A DNA stretch of 64,000 nt from UBA6398 sp963644855 (GTDB lineage: Bacteria; Bacteroidota; Bacteroidia; Bacteroidales; Bacteroidaceae), in NCBI GenBank assembly GCA_963644855.1, contig CAVIQL010000010.1, positions 15,890-79,889 of the forward strand, written 5' to 3'. Positions 8,681 through 17,025 of the stretch are shown in pieces. The position numbers and the translations under genes were made by a program. Under the pieces are notes generated by a model. It was not told where the DNA came from. It made no database searches and was given only the letters and a program-made list of their open reading frames with translations. Position 1 is the stretch's first letter. Every line of letters begins with the position of its first letter.

Positions 8681-9628
8681 ATGAGAACTACTTTTTTTTC
8701 GTTGCTTGCAATTTTGCTGACAATCAGTGCTGCGGCACAAACTCATATTCCTGCTTCGCAGATTCATTGCCGTGATCCGTTTATAACGGTAGACAAGGCT
8801 AACGGCGAGTATTATCTTATAGTTTCAAAGCGAGGTCCTGAAAACGCAAGGCTTTTTGCTTACAAAAGCAAGGACCTTGAATATTGGGACGAGGCTGGAT
8901 ATGTTTACCACATGCCCGAAGGTTATAAATGTCCCGACGATTGGTGGGCACCAGATACGTATTTCTACAACGGCAAATACTATTGTTTTGTAACGGTAAG
9001 CAACCACGCCAAAGGAATAATGCGCGGAACCACAGTTTTACGCTCTGATAATGGTCCGCTTGGCCCTTACAAAAACATTATTCCCGACAAACGTTTGTTT
9101 ATCACACCTCCCGGAATGCAATGTCTCGATGGTTCGCTCTATGTTGACAAAGAAGGCGAGCCGTGGGTGGTATTTAGTGTGGAATGGAACGGACCTAATG
9201 TGGTTGACAGCATCGGAGAAATTTGGTGTCAGCGGTTAAACAAAAATCTTGACGGCACAGTGGGCGATCCGCAGCGTTTGTTCCGCACCATCGATGCGCC
9301 ATGGGCGAGAGAAGCAAGCGGGAAAGCCATCGTAACCGACGCCCCGTTTATTTGGAACGACGAAAAGAGCGGAAACCTGCTGATGTTGTGGTCGAGTTTC
9401 GCGCCCAAATATGCCGTAGGTCAGGCGGTGTCGGCTTCGGGAAAGGTTACCGGTCCGTGGGTGCACGACAAAAACATTATTTTCTCAACAAACGGTGGGC
9501 ATCAAATGGTTTTCCGAGATTTGAAAGGCAATCTTAAAATATCGTTCCACTCTCCAAACGAGGAGGGAAGCGCACTCACAATTCGCGACATAAGTATAAA
9601 AAACGGCAAGTTCCAACCTGTGAAATAA
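8681..9628 (+). CDS. Glycoside hydrolase family 43-like secreted enzyme
   Basis: A 315-residue protein with a signal peptide (MRTTFFSLLAILLTISAAAQ). The mature part starts with HIPASQIHCRDPFITV, where Asp32 of the RDP motif corresponds to the catalytic base of GH43-type five-bladed propellers. Later motifs (YYLIVSKR, WWAPDTYFYNGKYYCFVTVS, SPNEEGSALTIRDI) repeat in propeller fashion. The family cleaves arabinose- or xylose-containing polysaccharides; the exact substrate cannot be read. The start at 8681 places the signal peptide at the N terminus; an in-frame ATG at 8567 is rejected because it lies in the intergenic promoter region. It is divergent from the WYL regulator and near the GH3 enzyme, which suggests plant-glycan use. 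Confidence 0.8.
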   Translation: MRTTFFSLLAILLTISAAAQTHIPASQIHCRDPFITVDKANGEYYLIVSKRGPENARLFAYKSKDLEYWDEAGYVYHMPEGYKCPDDWWAPDTYFYNGKYYCFVTVSNHAKGIMRGTTVLRSDNGPLGPYKNIIPDKRLFITPPGMQCLDGSLYVDKEGEPWVVFSVEWNGPNVVDSIGEIWCQRLNKNLDGTVGDPQRLFRTIDAPWAREASGKAIVTDAPFIWNDEKSGNLLMLWSSFAPKYAVGQAVSASGKVTGPWVHDKNIIFSTNGGHQMVFRDLKGNLKISFHSPNEEGSALTIRDISIKNGKFQPVK

Positions 9629-9668
9629 ACAACGGCCTTTGCTCAAAATCCAAGGGCTTTGCGGAAGT

Positions 9669-9771
9669 TAAATTCCAATGCCAAAAATACAATATCCGAT
9701 ATCGTTTTTGCGATATCGGATATTTTTTAAAAAACAAGCCACATTGTTTAAAAAATAACCGATATTATTTT
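9669..9771. repeat. Intergenic palindromic repeat, copy 3
   Basis: It contains AATATCCGATATCG, a central CGATATCGGATATTTTTTAA and a further unit ending AACCGATATTATTTTG. It is more diverged than other copies and sits between convergent genes. Confidence 0.7.
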
Positions 9772-9881
9772 GCCCTTTGCAATTATCACAAAAACAACAT
9801 GTTACAACACCCGAAAAATTCACCGTTTTTCCTCGTTATTTGTCCGAGAAATGACAACGATTTGAGGGGTATGGAAACAAA

Positions 9882-9913
9882 CAATCCCGTCTGCTTTACC
9901 GCAGACGGGATTG
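9882..9913 (-). terminator. Intrinsic terminator of the GH3 gene
   Basis: A 13-bp perfect stem, CAATCCCGTCTGC (9882-9894) with GCAGACGGGATTG (9901-9913), has a 6-nt loop. On the minus strand a T-rich stretch follows. Confidence 0.8.
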
Positions 9914-9935
9914 CAAGTATTTAGTAAGGGTTTGC

Positions 9936-12167
9936 TTATTTCAGTTCAAACTTCTTTTTCAATTTCAAATTGTCGGAAGCATTTCCAACCAGGGCTTCAA
10001 ACTCCCCGGGTTCCGATTTCCACGCGCTCGATGCCTCGTCGTAAAAACTCAATGCATCGTTGGCAATAGAGATTGCCACATCCTTGCTCTCGCCCGGCTG
10101 CAAATAAACTTTCTTAAAGCCTTTGAGTTCCTTGTAAGGGCGGTCGACCGAAGCCTTAGCATCGTGAATGTAAAGTTGCACCGTTTCCGCGCCCGCACGT
10201 TTGCCGGTGTTTTTCACGTTCACCGTGAAAGTGATGCAATCGTCTTTGGTAACCGTATTCTTATCGGCGCGAAGATTTGAAATTGCGAAAGTGGAATATC
10301 CAAGTCCGTGTCCGAACGCAAAAAGCGGGCGGCATTTCTGTTTGTCTACCCAACGATAGCCCACATATATGCCCTCCTTGTATTCTTCGTCTATTACGTC
10401 TTTTTTCTCACGCCAAGTGCCCGGATAAGAATTGAGAGCGTGAGCGGGAACATCGTTAAGCGCTGCCCACCAAGTATAAGGAAGTTTTCCACTCGGGTTA
10501 GCGTCTCCCACAAGCACCGAAGCAAGAGCCTCGCCAGCCTCGGAACCAATAAACCAACCTTGCACAATGGCGGGAACCTTGTTTTTCCACGGCATTGACA
10601 CGGGATTGCCCGAAATGTTTACATACACGAAATTCTTGTTTGCTCCGGCGAGTGCCTCAATCAGTTTATCCTGTCCATAAGGAAGCTCGTAGCTTTTTCG
10701 ATCATTGCCTTCGCTATCCTGATGCTGCGCTTTGTTTAATCCGCCAAACATTATCACATAGTCGACACCCTTTGCTTTTTCCACCGCCTCGGCAATCAAT
10801 TCGTCGGCACCGCGTTTCTCCTGCAAATCCTGCCCGGTAGTTACGCCGTTGTACGTTCCGCCCGTATCGCCAACGTATCCGCGCGCAAAATCAATCTCTA
10901 TGTTTTTCCCCAAACGGGCTTTAAGTCCTTCGAGCGGGAGTATTTCTTTCTGCACTTTCAATGAAGAACTACCTCCGCCCACTGTCATCATTTTTATGGC
11001 GTTTTCGCCTACTACAAGCACGCGTTTGGTTTTGGCAATATCTATAGGCAATACGTTTCTATCGTTTTGCAACAAAACGATTCCTTCTTCTGCTATTTTC
11101 TTTGCCGCATCATAGTGAGATTCCGAGCACAGAAAACCCGTAGCACGTTTGTTATTCATCGTTGTACGATAGAAAAGGCGCAAAACGCGGCGCACCTTGT
11201 CGTCGAGTTCTTTGGTGGAATATTTCCCTTCTTTGATACCTTTTATATAAGGCATAGCAAGGTAATAACTTTCATAGGCATTTTTTGCACCTTCAGAGAG
11301 ACCGTTTGTCCAAGAACCGAATTCCATATCAAGACCATTCCTTATTGCTTGTTCGGTGTCATGACAGCCGCCCCAATCGCTCACTACTACTCCGTCGAAT
11401 TTCCAATCTCCTTTTAATATTTTGCCGAGAGTCCATTGGTTATGACAGTTGTGCTCGTTTTTGTAAAGGTTGTAGGCTCCCATTATTGCCCAAGTTTTTC
11501 CCTTTTCCACGGCAGCCTTGAAAGCAGGCAGGTAAATTTCGTGAAGAGCTCTGTCGCTTACTATCACATTCACCTGATGGCGGTATTCTTCGTCGTTGTT
11601 CAAGCAATAATGCTTCACACACGCCGAAACTCCATTGCTTTGCAATCCCTGTATATAGGGAACAACCATCGTAGAACTGAGATAGGGGTCCTCACCCATG
11701 TATTCAAAATTTCTACCATTGAGAGGAGTGCGAAATATATTCACGCCGGGACCAAGAATCATGTCTTTGTGGCGATAGCGTGCCTCTTCGCCCAAACTCT
11801 TTCCGTAAAGATTTGCAAGATCAGTGTTCCAGGTTGCCGCCAAACAGGTGAGAGCCGGAAAAGCTACGCACGAATCGTTGGTTTGTCCCGCTTGATTCCA
11901 TTCGTCCCAAAGCACATCGGGACGTACTCCGTGAGGACCGTCGTCAGTCCAGAAATCAGGAAATCCCAAACGCGGAACGCCTGCCGAAGAAAACTTGCTT
12001 TGAGCATGAATCACACGAATTTTCTCTTGCAAAGTCATGCGCGACAACGCATCTTCCACACGCTGCTCCAACGACTTGCTATCGTCAAGATAAACGGGGA
12101 ACTGCTGCGCCTGCATCGCGACAACCGATGCCACAAATGCGATACAACTTAAAACTATACGCTTCAT
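9936..12167 (-). CDS. Glycoside hydrolase family 3 beta-glucosidase/xylosidase
   Basis: A 743-residue secreted protein with a signal peptide (MKRIVLSCIAFVASVVAMQAQ). The N-terminal TIM barrel contains the nucleophile loop GVVVSDWGG with Asp264. The alpha/beta sandwich follows (EGIVLLQNDRNVLPID, VLVVGENA, DYVIMFGG), then the C-terminal fibronectin-III-like domain (FTVNVKNTGKRAGAETVQLY). This is the full three-domain BglX-like arrangement and length. It removes terminal beta-linked sugars from oligosaccharides in the periplasm. The start at 12167 is chosen over an in-frame ATG at 12302, because the latter would overlap recO and precede the promoter at 12206-12213. It is monocistronic and divergent from recO. 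Confidence 0.93.
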   Translation of the reverse strand: MKRIVLSCIAFVASVVAMQAQQFPVYLDDSKSLEQRVEDALSRMTLQEKIRVIHAQSKFSSAGVPRLGFPDFWTDDGPHGVRPDVLWDEWNQAGQTNDSCVAFPALTCLAATWNTDLANLYGKSLGEEARYRHKDMILGPGVNIFRTPLNGRNFEYMGEDPYLSSTMVVPYIQGLQSNGVSACVKHYCLNNDEEYRHQVNVIVSDRALHEIYLPAFKAAVEKGKTWAIMGAYNLYKNEHNCHNQWTLGKILKGDWKFDGVVVSDWGGCHDTEQAIRNGLDMEFGSWTNGLSEGAKNAYESYYLAMPYIKGIKEGKYSTKELDDKVRRVLRLFYRTTMNNKRATGFLCSESHYDAAKKIAEEGIVLLQNDRNVLPIDIAKTKRVLVVGENAIKMMTVGGGSSSLKVQKEILPLEGLKARLGKNIEIDFARGYVGDTGGTYNGVTTGQDLQEKRGADELIAEAVEKAKGVDYVIMFGGLNKAQHQDSEGNDRKSYELPYGQDKLIEALAGANKNFVYVNISGNPVSMPWKNKVPAIVQGWFIGSEAGEALASVLVGDANPSGKLPYTWWAALNDVPAHALNSYPGTWREKKDVIDEEYKEGIYVGYRWVDKQKCRPLFAFGHGLGYSTFAISNLRADKNTVTKDDCITFTVNVKNTGKRAGAETVQLYIHDAKASVDRPYKELKGFKKVYLQPGESKDVAISIANDALSFYDEASSAWKSEPGEFEALVGNASDNLKLKKKFELK

Positions 12168-12205
12168 ATATAAATAAGATTGATTGTTTTTCTGTTTAGC
12201 TCTTG

Positions 12206-12213
12206 CAAAATTA
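12206..12213 (-). promoter_or_regulatory. -7 promoter element for the GH3 gene
   Basis: Reads TAATTTTG on the minus strand, 39 nt upstream of the ATG at 12167. It lies only 44 nt from the opposing recO promoter. Confidence 0.6.
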
Positions 12214-12257
12214 GCCAAAACTACGTTAGCCGCGCACACAAATACTGCAATATTAGC

Positions 12258-12265
12258 TAACTTTG
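12258..12265 (+). promoter_or_regulatory. -7 promoter element for recO
   Basis: TAACTTTG matches TAnnTTTG; the predicted start is near 12271, about 23 nt before the ATG at 12294. Confidence 0.6.
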
Positions 12266-12293
12266 CTTTCCCTACACAACGCTTACCCGCAAA

Positions 12294-13019
12294 ATGCTTC
12301 AAAACTCAAGAGCCATAGTGCTGCGCACCATAAAGCATAGCGACTCTACGCTTATTGCCGATGTTTATACCGAAACCGACGGGCGGAGGAGCTTTCTCGT
12401 GCGCATTCCAAAGACCAACAGGGCGGGAGTAAAGAATGTGTTGTTCACACCAATGGCTCTGCTGCAAATAGAATGGAACGACCGCGGCACCACACAACTT
12501 ATGCGAGTAAAAGCAGTGCGTGCGGAAAACATCTATTCCACTATCCCCTACTCGCCCACAAAGACTGCGATAGTAATGTTTCTTGCCGAATTTCTGTCGG
12601 CAGCTCTTCGCACCCCGATAGGCGATGCCGCACTTTTTGAATTCCTTTATGCCTCTATGCGATGGCTCGACGAAGGCGGAGAAAACTGCGCAAACTTTCA
12701 CATAGTGTTCCTTCTCCACCTCACTTCCTATCTCGGTTTTATTCCCAACCTCGAAAATTTCTCACCCCGGCATTGGTTTGACATGGACAACGGACGTTTT
12801 TCAGCCATTCGTCCCTCTACGCTCAACGCAATCTCCCCCGAAGAAGCCCAAAACATACCTCTGCTCTTGCGTTTGAAATATGCCACAGCCGCAAAACTAT
12901 CTGTTTCGCGCGCCACGCGTTCACGCATTCTGCAAGTCATAATACAATATTATTCCGTGCACTTGCCGGCATTTCCAACCCTGAAATCGCCCGAAATACT
13001 GCACGAAATATTCGGATAG
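12294..13019 (+). CDS. recO: DNA repair protein RecO
   Basis: A 241-residue cytosolic protein. The N-terminal OB fold begins SRAIVLRTIKHSDSTLIADVYTE and continues through TNRAGVKNVLFTPMALLQIEW. The helical C-terminal part has LLHLTSYLGFIPNLEN, typical of Bacteroidota RecO, which lacks the zinc-finger cysteines of other groups; none are seen here. RecO loads RecA on SSB-coated DNA together with RecR in the RecF pathway. It is transcribed away from the GH3 gene, with no operon partner before the tRNA-Glu promoter at 13082. Confidence 0.9.
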   Translation: MLQNSRAIVLRTIKHSDSTLIADVYTETDGRRSFLVRIPKTNRAGVKNVLFTPMALLQIEWNDRGTTQLMRVKAVRAENIYSTIPYSPTKTAIVMFLAEFLSAALRTPIGDAALFEFLYASMRWLDEGGENCANFHIVFLLHLTSYLGFIPNLENFSPRHWFDMDNGRFSAIRPSTLNAISPEEAQNIPLLLRLKYATAAKLSVSRATRSRILQVIIQYYSVHLPAFPTLKSPEILHEIFG

Positions 13020-13081
13020 CACGCCATTTCGCGCCTTTTTTCAGAAAAATCGCTTGAAATATTAAAAAACTTGCGTAGAAA

Positions 13082-13113
13082 TTTTGTCATTAATATTAAA
13101 ACCTCTACTTTTG
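13082..13113 (+). promoter_or_regulatory. Promoter of tRNA-Glu and rpsT
   Basis: TTTTG at 13082-13086 and TACTTTTG at 13106-13113, separated by 19 nt, give a complete -33/-7 pair. It precedes the tRNA-Glu gene by about 45 nt. Confidence 0.75.
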
Positions 13114-13157
13114 CACTCGCAACTGAAAGTTAAGGCTTTTAGCTCGCATTAATAGGC

Positions 13158-13229
13158 GGCCGATTCGTCTATCGGTTAGGACGAGAGATTTTCATTCTCT
13201 AAAGAGCAGTTCGACTCTGCTATCGGCTA
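13158..13229 (+). tRNA. tRNA-Glu (TTC)
   Basis: A 72-nt cloverleaf. The acceptor GGCCGAT (13158-13164) pairs with ATCGGCT (13222-13228, one G-T pair). The anticodon stem AGAGA/TCTCT encloses TTTTCAT with anticodon TTC, and the T arm contains GTTCGACTC. CCA is not encoded. It is 21 nt upstream of rpsT and shares its promoter. Confidence 0.97.
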
Positions 13230-13250
13230 CAATAAAAAAGAAAATAAAAG

Positions 13251-13505
13251 ATGGCTAATCACAAATCATCAATAAAGAGAATCCGTCAGACGGAAGTTCG
13301 TCGCTTGCATAATCGCTACTATGCAAAGACAATGCGCAACGCTTTGCGCGACCTTCGTGCCACTACAGATAAAGCTTCTGCCGAAGAGCAGTTGCCCAAA
13401 GTGCAGCACCTTCTTGACAAATTGGCTAAGAGCAACATCATTCACAAGAATAAAGTTGCCAACCTTAAGTCTTCGGTTGCTAAGCACGTAAACTCCTTGA
13501 AGTAA
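13251..13505 (+). CDS. rpsT: 30S ribosomal protein S20
   Basis: An 84-residue, Lys/Arg-rich helical protein starting MANHKSSIKRIRQTEVRRLH, the hallmark S20 N terminus, and ending SVAKHVNSLK. It binds 16S rRNA early in small-subunit assembly. Length matches the family. It is co-transcribed with tRNA-Glu, an arrangement that couples tRNA processing to a ribosomal-protein message. Confidence 0.98.
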   Translation: MANHKSSIKRIRQTEVRRLHNRYYAKTMRNALRDLRATTDKASAEEQLPKVQHLLDKLAKSNIIHKNKVANLKSSVAKHVNSLK

Positions 13506-13537
13506 GTTTTTCATACTATTTATTTTTAGGTTATTTA

Positions 13538-13575
13538 TTAAGCGGACGACCCCCCAAAAGGGCTGGATCGCTTTT
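13538..13575 (+). terminator. Probable terminator after rpsT
   Basis: AGCG (13541-13544) pairs with CGCT near 13569, enclosing an imperfect C-rich/GGG inner stem, and is followed by TTTTTATTTTT. The stem is weak but the T tract is strong. Confidence 0.55.
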
Positions 13576-13601
13576 TATTTTTATTCCATTAAGCCACAAC
13601 G

Positions 13602-14189
13602 ATGCCCATTGAACAACTACCTTCTCTATTGGCTCTGATATTAGCCATCGGATACACCCCCGGTCCGGCAAATATCTTCAGCCTCATGTGCTCAATGCGC
13701 TACGGAAGAAAAAAGGCACTCAACATGTGGTTCGGCTTACTCGTAGGATTTTCAATAGCAGTAGTCATTCTCGCCGTGCTCACGCATTTCATCGGCGAAG
13801 CAATGGGACAATACGTTAAATACGTCAAATATCTTGGCGCGGCATACATATTATATCTCGCCTTGAAAACCTACTCTTCGTCAGGAAAGGCACAAAACAA
13901 ATCGCGCGACTGCACTTTTCTTTCCGGAATGATAGTACAACTCACCAATGCCAAGATTCTGCTTTTCGACCTCATGGTATTCTCAACATTTGTACTACCC
14001 CACTCCGAAAAACTCCCCGATCTGCTTTCCGTAGCACCATTTATCGCCCTCGCAGGACCGGGAGCAAACCTCGTTTGGATGCTTCTTGGCGGTTTTCTTC
14101 ACAAATTTTTCTCACGCCATCAGCGCAAAATGGAAATTGCAATGGCACTTTGCCTCGTTTTTTGCGCTGCCGTGATAATCTTTGCATAG
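13602..14189 (+). CDS. LysE/RhtB family amino-acid exporter
   Basis: A 195-residue inner-membrane protein with about six hydrophobic segments. The N terminus LLALILAIGYTPGPANIFSL carries the family's TPGPxN motif, and YLGAAYILYLALKTY is the conserved third segment. LysE-family proteins export amino acids or homoserine lactones; the substrate is not readable. It has its own spacing after the rpsT terminator and before the gyrB promoter. Confidence 0.85.
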   Translation: MPIEQLPSLLALILAIGYTPGPANIFSLMCSMRYGRKKALNMWFGLLVGFSIAVVILAVLTHFIGEAMGQYVKYVKYLGAAYILYLALKTYSSSGKAQNKSRDCTFLSGMIVQLTNAKILLFDLMVFSTFVLPHSEKLPDLLSVAPFIALAGPGANLVWMLLGGFLHKFFSRHQRKMEIAMALCLVFCAAVIIFA

Positions 14190-14322
14190 CATCGGCGCAC
14201 CACAAGCCACTGCTTCGCCAACACATTCCGCACAAGTAGCTCCAAAAGCAAAAACATCAAAAAACCAACGCAAAAAGGAATGTTTTCAAGCCTATTTTGC
14301 ACCTTAAAACGCCAGATTTTAT

Positions 14323-14330
14323 TAACTTTG
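14323..14330 (+). promoter_or_regulatory. -7 promoter element for gyrB
   Basis: TAACTTTG, predicted start near 14336, about 30 nt upstream of the ATG at 14366. Confidence 0.55.
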
Positions 14331-14365
14331 TAGCTATTAAAACAGACTATTCACAACAGAAAAAT

Positions 14366-16324
14366 ATGGACGAAAGAGAGAAGATAGCGGAAGAGAATTA
14401 TTCCGCGAGTAACATACAAGTTCTTGAAGGTCTCGAGGCTGTTCGCAAGCGCCCCGCTATGTATATTGGCGACATTAGCGAAAAAGGTCTTCACCATCTT
14501 GTTTATGAAACGGTAGACAACTCTATCGATGAGGCTCTCGCTGGATATTGTACACACGTAGAACTAACTATTTGCGAAGACAACTCAATTATAGTGCAGG
14601 ACGACGGACGTGGAATTCCCGTAGATATGCACGAAAAAGAACACAAATCGGCTCTCGAAGTGGTAATGACCGTTCTTCACGCCGGCGGTAAGTTCAATAA
14701 AAGTTCCTATAAAGTATCTGGCGGTCTTCACGGAGTAGGTGTTTCGTGTGTAAACGCACTTTCCACCAAAATGATTTCGCAAGTTTTCCGCAACGGCAAA
14801 ATCTATCAACAAGAATACGCAAAAGGAAAAGCCGTATACCCTGTAAAAGTTGTAGGAGAAAGTGATTTACACGGAACTCGTCAGCATTTTTGGCCCGATG
14901 GAAGCATTTTCATCACAACTACATACAAATATAATATCTTAGCAAACCGCATGCGCGAGCTCGCTTATCTGAACGCCGGACTAAGAATAACGCTTACGGA
15001 TTTGCGTCCCGACGAAGAGGGTAAAACCAAGCAGGAAACCTTCTACAGCGAAAATGGTTTGCGAGAATTTGTAAAGTATATTGACTCGAGCAGAATTCAC
15101 CTTTTTGACGATGTAATTTATCTCAACACCGAGAAAAACGAAATTCCCATCGAGGCTGCGATTATGTACAACACTTCCTCGAACGAGAACATCCATTCGT
15201 ACGTAAACAACATCAACACTATCGAAGGCGGTACACATGTAATGGGTTTCCGCCAAGCGCTTACTCGCGTGTTGAAGAAATATGCCGAAGACAATTTTCA
15301 AAAAGTAATCGAGAAGAGCAAGATAGAAATCGCTCCCGAGGATTTTCGCGAAGGTCTTACGGCAGTTGTATCGGTTAAGGTTGCCGAGCCGCAGTTTGAA
15401 GGGCAAACTAAGACCAAACTTGGCAATAACGAAGTTGCAGGCGCAGTGAATCAAGCCGTAGCCGAAGCACTTTCAAACTATCTTGAGGAACATCCCAAAG
15501 AAGCCAAGTTGATTATCGACAAAGTTATTCTTGCTGCCACGGCCCGTATCGCTGCAAAGAAAGCGCGTGAAAGCGTACTTCGCAAAAGTCCGCTTACTGG
15601 TGGAGGACTTCCGGGAAAACTTGCCGACTGTTCTTCAAAAGATCCCGCCGAGTGCGAGCTTTTCCTTGTGGAGGGAGACTCCGCAGGTGGTACAGCAAAG
15701 AATGGACGCTCGCGCAAGACACAAGCGATATTGCCTCTCAGAGGAAAAATTCTCAATGTAGAGAAAGCCCTTTGGCACAAAGCGTTCGAAAGCAACGAAG
15801 TAAACAACATAATACAAGCGTTGGGCGTTCGCTTTGGCGTGGACGGCGACAGCAAAGAAGCAAACATCGACAAATTGCGTTACCACAAGGTGATAATAAT
15901 GACCGATGCCGATGTCGATGGTTCTCATATCGACACTTTGATAATGACACTCTTTTATCGCTACATACCACAAATCATCGAGAACGGCTATCTCTACATA
16001 GCCACTCCGCCACTCTATTTGTGCAAGAAAGACAAGCACGAAGAATATTGTTATACCGATGCCGATCGACGTAGGTTTATGGAAAAATATAATGATGGTA
16101 GCGAAGAAGGCGTTTATACACAACGTTACAAAGGTCTCGGAGAAATGAATGCCGAACAACTTTGGGAAACCACCATGGACCCCGAAAGACGCCTTTTGAA
16201 GCAGGTAACAATCGAAAATGCTACCAATGCAGACTACATATTCTCCATGTTGATGGGCGAAGATGTGGGACCGCGCCGCGAATTTATTGAAACCCACGCA
16301 ACTTTCGCCAATATCGACGCATAG
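14366..16324 (+). CDS. gyrB: DNA gyrase subunit B
   Basis: A 652-residue ATPase/TOPRIM subunit of DNA gyrase, which with GyrA introduces negative supercoils. The GHKL ATPase shows VLEGLEAVRKRPAMYIGD, ETVDNSIDEALAGYC, DDGRGIPV and GGLHGVGVSCVNAL. The TOPRIM domain shows LFLVEGDSAGG and IIMTDADVDGSHI, and the C terminus has QRYKGLGEMNAEQLW. The start at 14366 (MDEREKIAEENYSASNIQVL) is preferred to the in-frame ATG at 14297, which lies upstream of the promoter. Length is normal for the short Bacteroidota GyrB without the enterobacterial insert. Confidence 0.97.
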   Translation: MDEREKIAEENYSASNIQVLEGLEAVRKRPAMYIGDISEKGLHHLVYETVDNSIDEALAGYCTHVELTICEDNSIIVQDDGRGIPVDMHEKEHKSALEVVMTVLHAGGKFNKSSYKVSGGLHGVGVSCVNALSTKMISQVFRNGKIYQQEYAKGKAVYPVKVVGESDLHGTRQHFWPDGSIFITTTYKYNILANRMRELAYLNAGLRITLTDLRPDEEGKTKQETFYSENGLREFVKYIDSSRIHLFDDVIYLNTEKNEIPIEAAIMYNTSSNENIHSYVNNINTIEGGTHVMGFRQALTRVLKKYAEDNFQKVIEKSKIEIAPEDFREGLTAVVSVKVAEPQFEGQTKTKLGNNEVAGAVNQAVAEALSNYLEEHPKEAKLIIDKVILAATARIAAKKARESVLRKSPLTGGGLPGKLADCSSKDPAECELFLVEGDSAGGTAKNGRSRKTQAILPLRGKILNVEKALWHKAFESNEVNNIIQALGVRFGVDGDSKEANIDKLRYHKVIIMTDADVDGSHIDTLIMTLFYRYIPQIIENGYLYIATPPLYLCKKDKHEEYCYTDADRRRFMEKYNDGSEEGVYTQRYKGLGEMNAEQLWETTMDPERRLLKQVTIENATNADYIFSMLMGEDVGPRREFIETHATFANIDA

Positions 16325-16346
16325 CAGCGGGAGGTTGAACCATACA

Positions 16347-16384
16347 AAACAGACGTGTTCTAAAAAGGGCACGTCTGTTTTTTT
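16347..16384 (+). terminator. Intrinsic terminator of gyrB
   Basis: AAACAGACGTG (16347-16357) pairs perfectly with CACGTCTGTTT (16370-16380) and is followed by a T run. Confidence 0.9.
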
Positions 16385-16519
16385 ATTACCCCGTTTTACC
16401 GCCGTATTAAAAGCACAACTATCTTGCTAAGGCGGACAATCCTTCGAAAAAAGCCATTGATTTTTCTACGCAAACCCTTTTTCTAACTACCTGAAACTAT
16501 TACAATTGCCACACATGCT

Positions 16520-16596
16520 TATATCGTTTGAACGATGTCAGACCTAATTTAAATTCCAAGGCATCTAATTTAAACAAGATGCCTTGTCGTAAAAGA
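16520..16596. repeat. Intergenic repeat, copy 4 (second-hairpin part only)
   Basis: It holds ATATCGTTTGAACGATGTCA, then GACCTAATTTAAATTCCAAG and AAGGCATCTAATTTAAACAA, closing GATGCCTTG. This is the downstream hairpin module of the family without the usual 21-bp unit array. The remaining 16385-16519 and 16597-16740 show no gene. Confidence 0.7.
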
Positions 16597-16740
16597 CCCA
16601 ACCATATTATTTTCTGCCCAACTCTCAATGCGATAACGTTCGTACGGATTTCTATCAAAAAAAATCTATTTTTATCACAAAAACAAGTAGCTTTTAAAAT
16701 TTTCCATTATATTTACATCGATATCATTGGCAGAATGTTC

Positions 16741-16845
16741 ATGAAAACACCAAATTCTGCCACAACACCAAGCCGCCGACATGCATTAAAGCGACTTGAA
16801 AACAAAACAAGGAAATGTGCAACCGGGACACACAAATTCCAATAA
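16741..16845 (+). CDS. Conserved micro-ORF upstream of a leader-type peptide
   Basis: A possible 34-residue peptide beginning MKTPNSATTPSRR and ending NKTRKCATGTHKFQ. Its last 12 or so codons closely match the end of a 24-codon micro-ORF at 62501-62575 (NNTRKCANGTHKS), placed in the same way before a related leader-type gene. Here it ends 38 nt before the start at 16884. Another reading frame through the same conserved nucleotides would begin ATG at 16815 (MCNRDTQI) and run in frame into the peptide at 16884. The conservation is real; which frame is translated, or whether the element works as RNA, is not decided. Confidence 0.5.
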   Translation: MKTPNSATTPSRRHALKRLENKTRKCATGTHKFQ

Positions 16846-16883
16846 AACAAAAAATGCTCCGCGAAATTTTAATCGGTAAAAAG

Positions 16884-17012
16884 ATGGATAAAGAGAAAAA
16901 ACTTAGACCTATCAGCGAAGAATTGGTAGAAAAAATCTTGAAAGAAGAAAGCAACAACGCTTCCCTTGCATCTAAAAACGCCGCCTGTAACCACCGTGTA
17001 TCATGCTTATAA
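16884..17012 (+). CDS. Leader-type small peptide, putative RiPP-like or secreted peptide precursor
   Basis: A 42-residue peptide. Residues 1-20 (MDKEKKLRPISEELVEKIL) are charged and helical and match the N terminus of the protein at 62617 (KNLRPITEELVNKI) with synonymous codon differences, a sign of protein-level selection. The tail is short and cysteine-containing: NAACNHRVSCL. A conserved leader with unrelated C-terminal cargo is typical of ribosomally made, processed peptides, but no modification enzyme, protease or transporter is encoded nearby, so this is inference. A longer start at 16815 would add 23 residues. The secreted protein at 17026 begins 13 nt after the stop, so the two are probably co-transcribed. 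Confidence 0.6.
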   Translation: MDKEKKLRPISEELVEKILKEESNNASLASKNAACNHRVSCL

Positions 17013-17025
17013 AATTTATTCAAAC

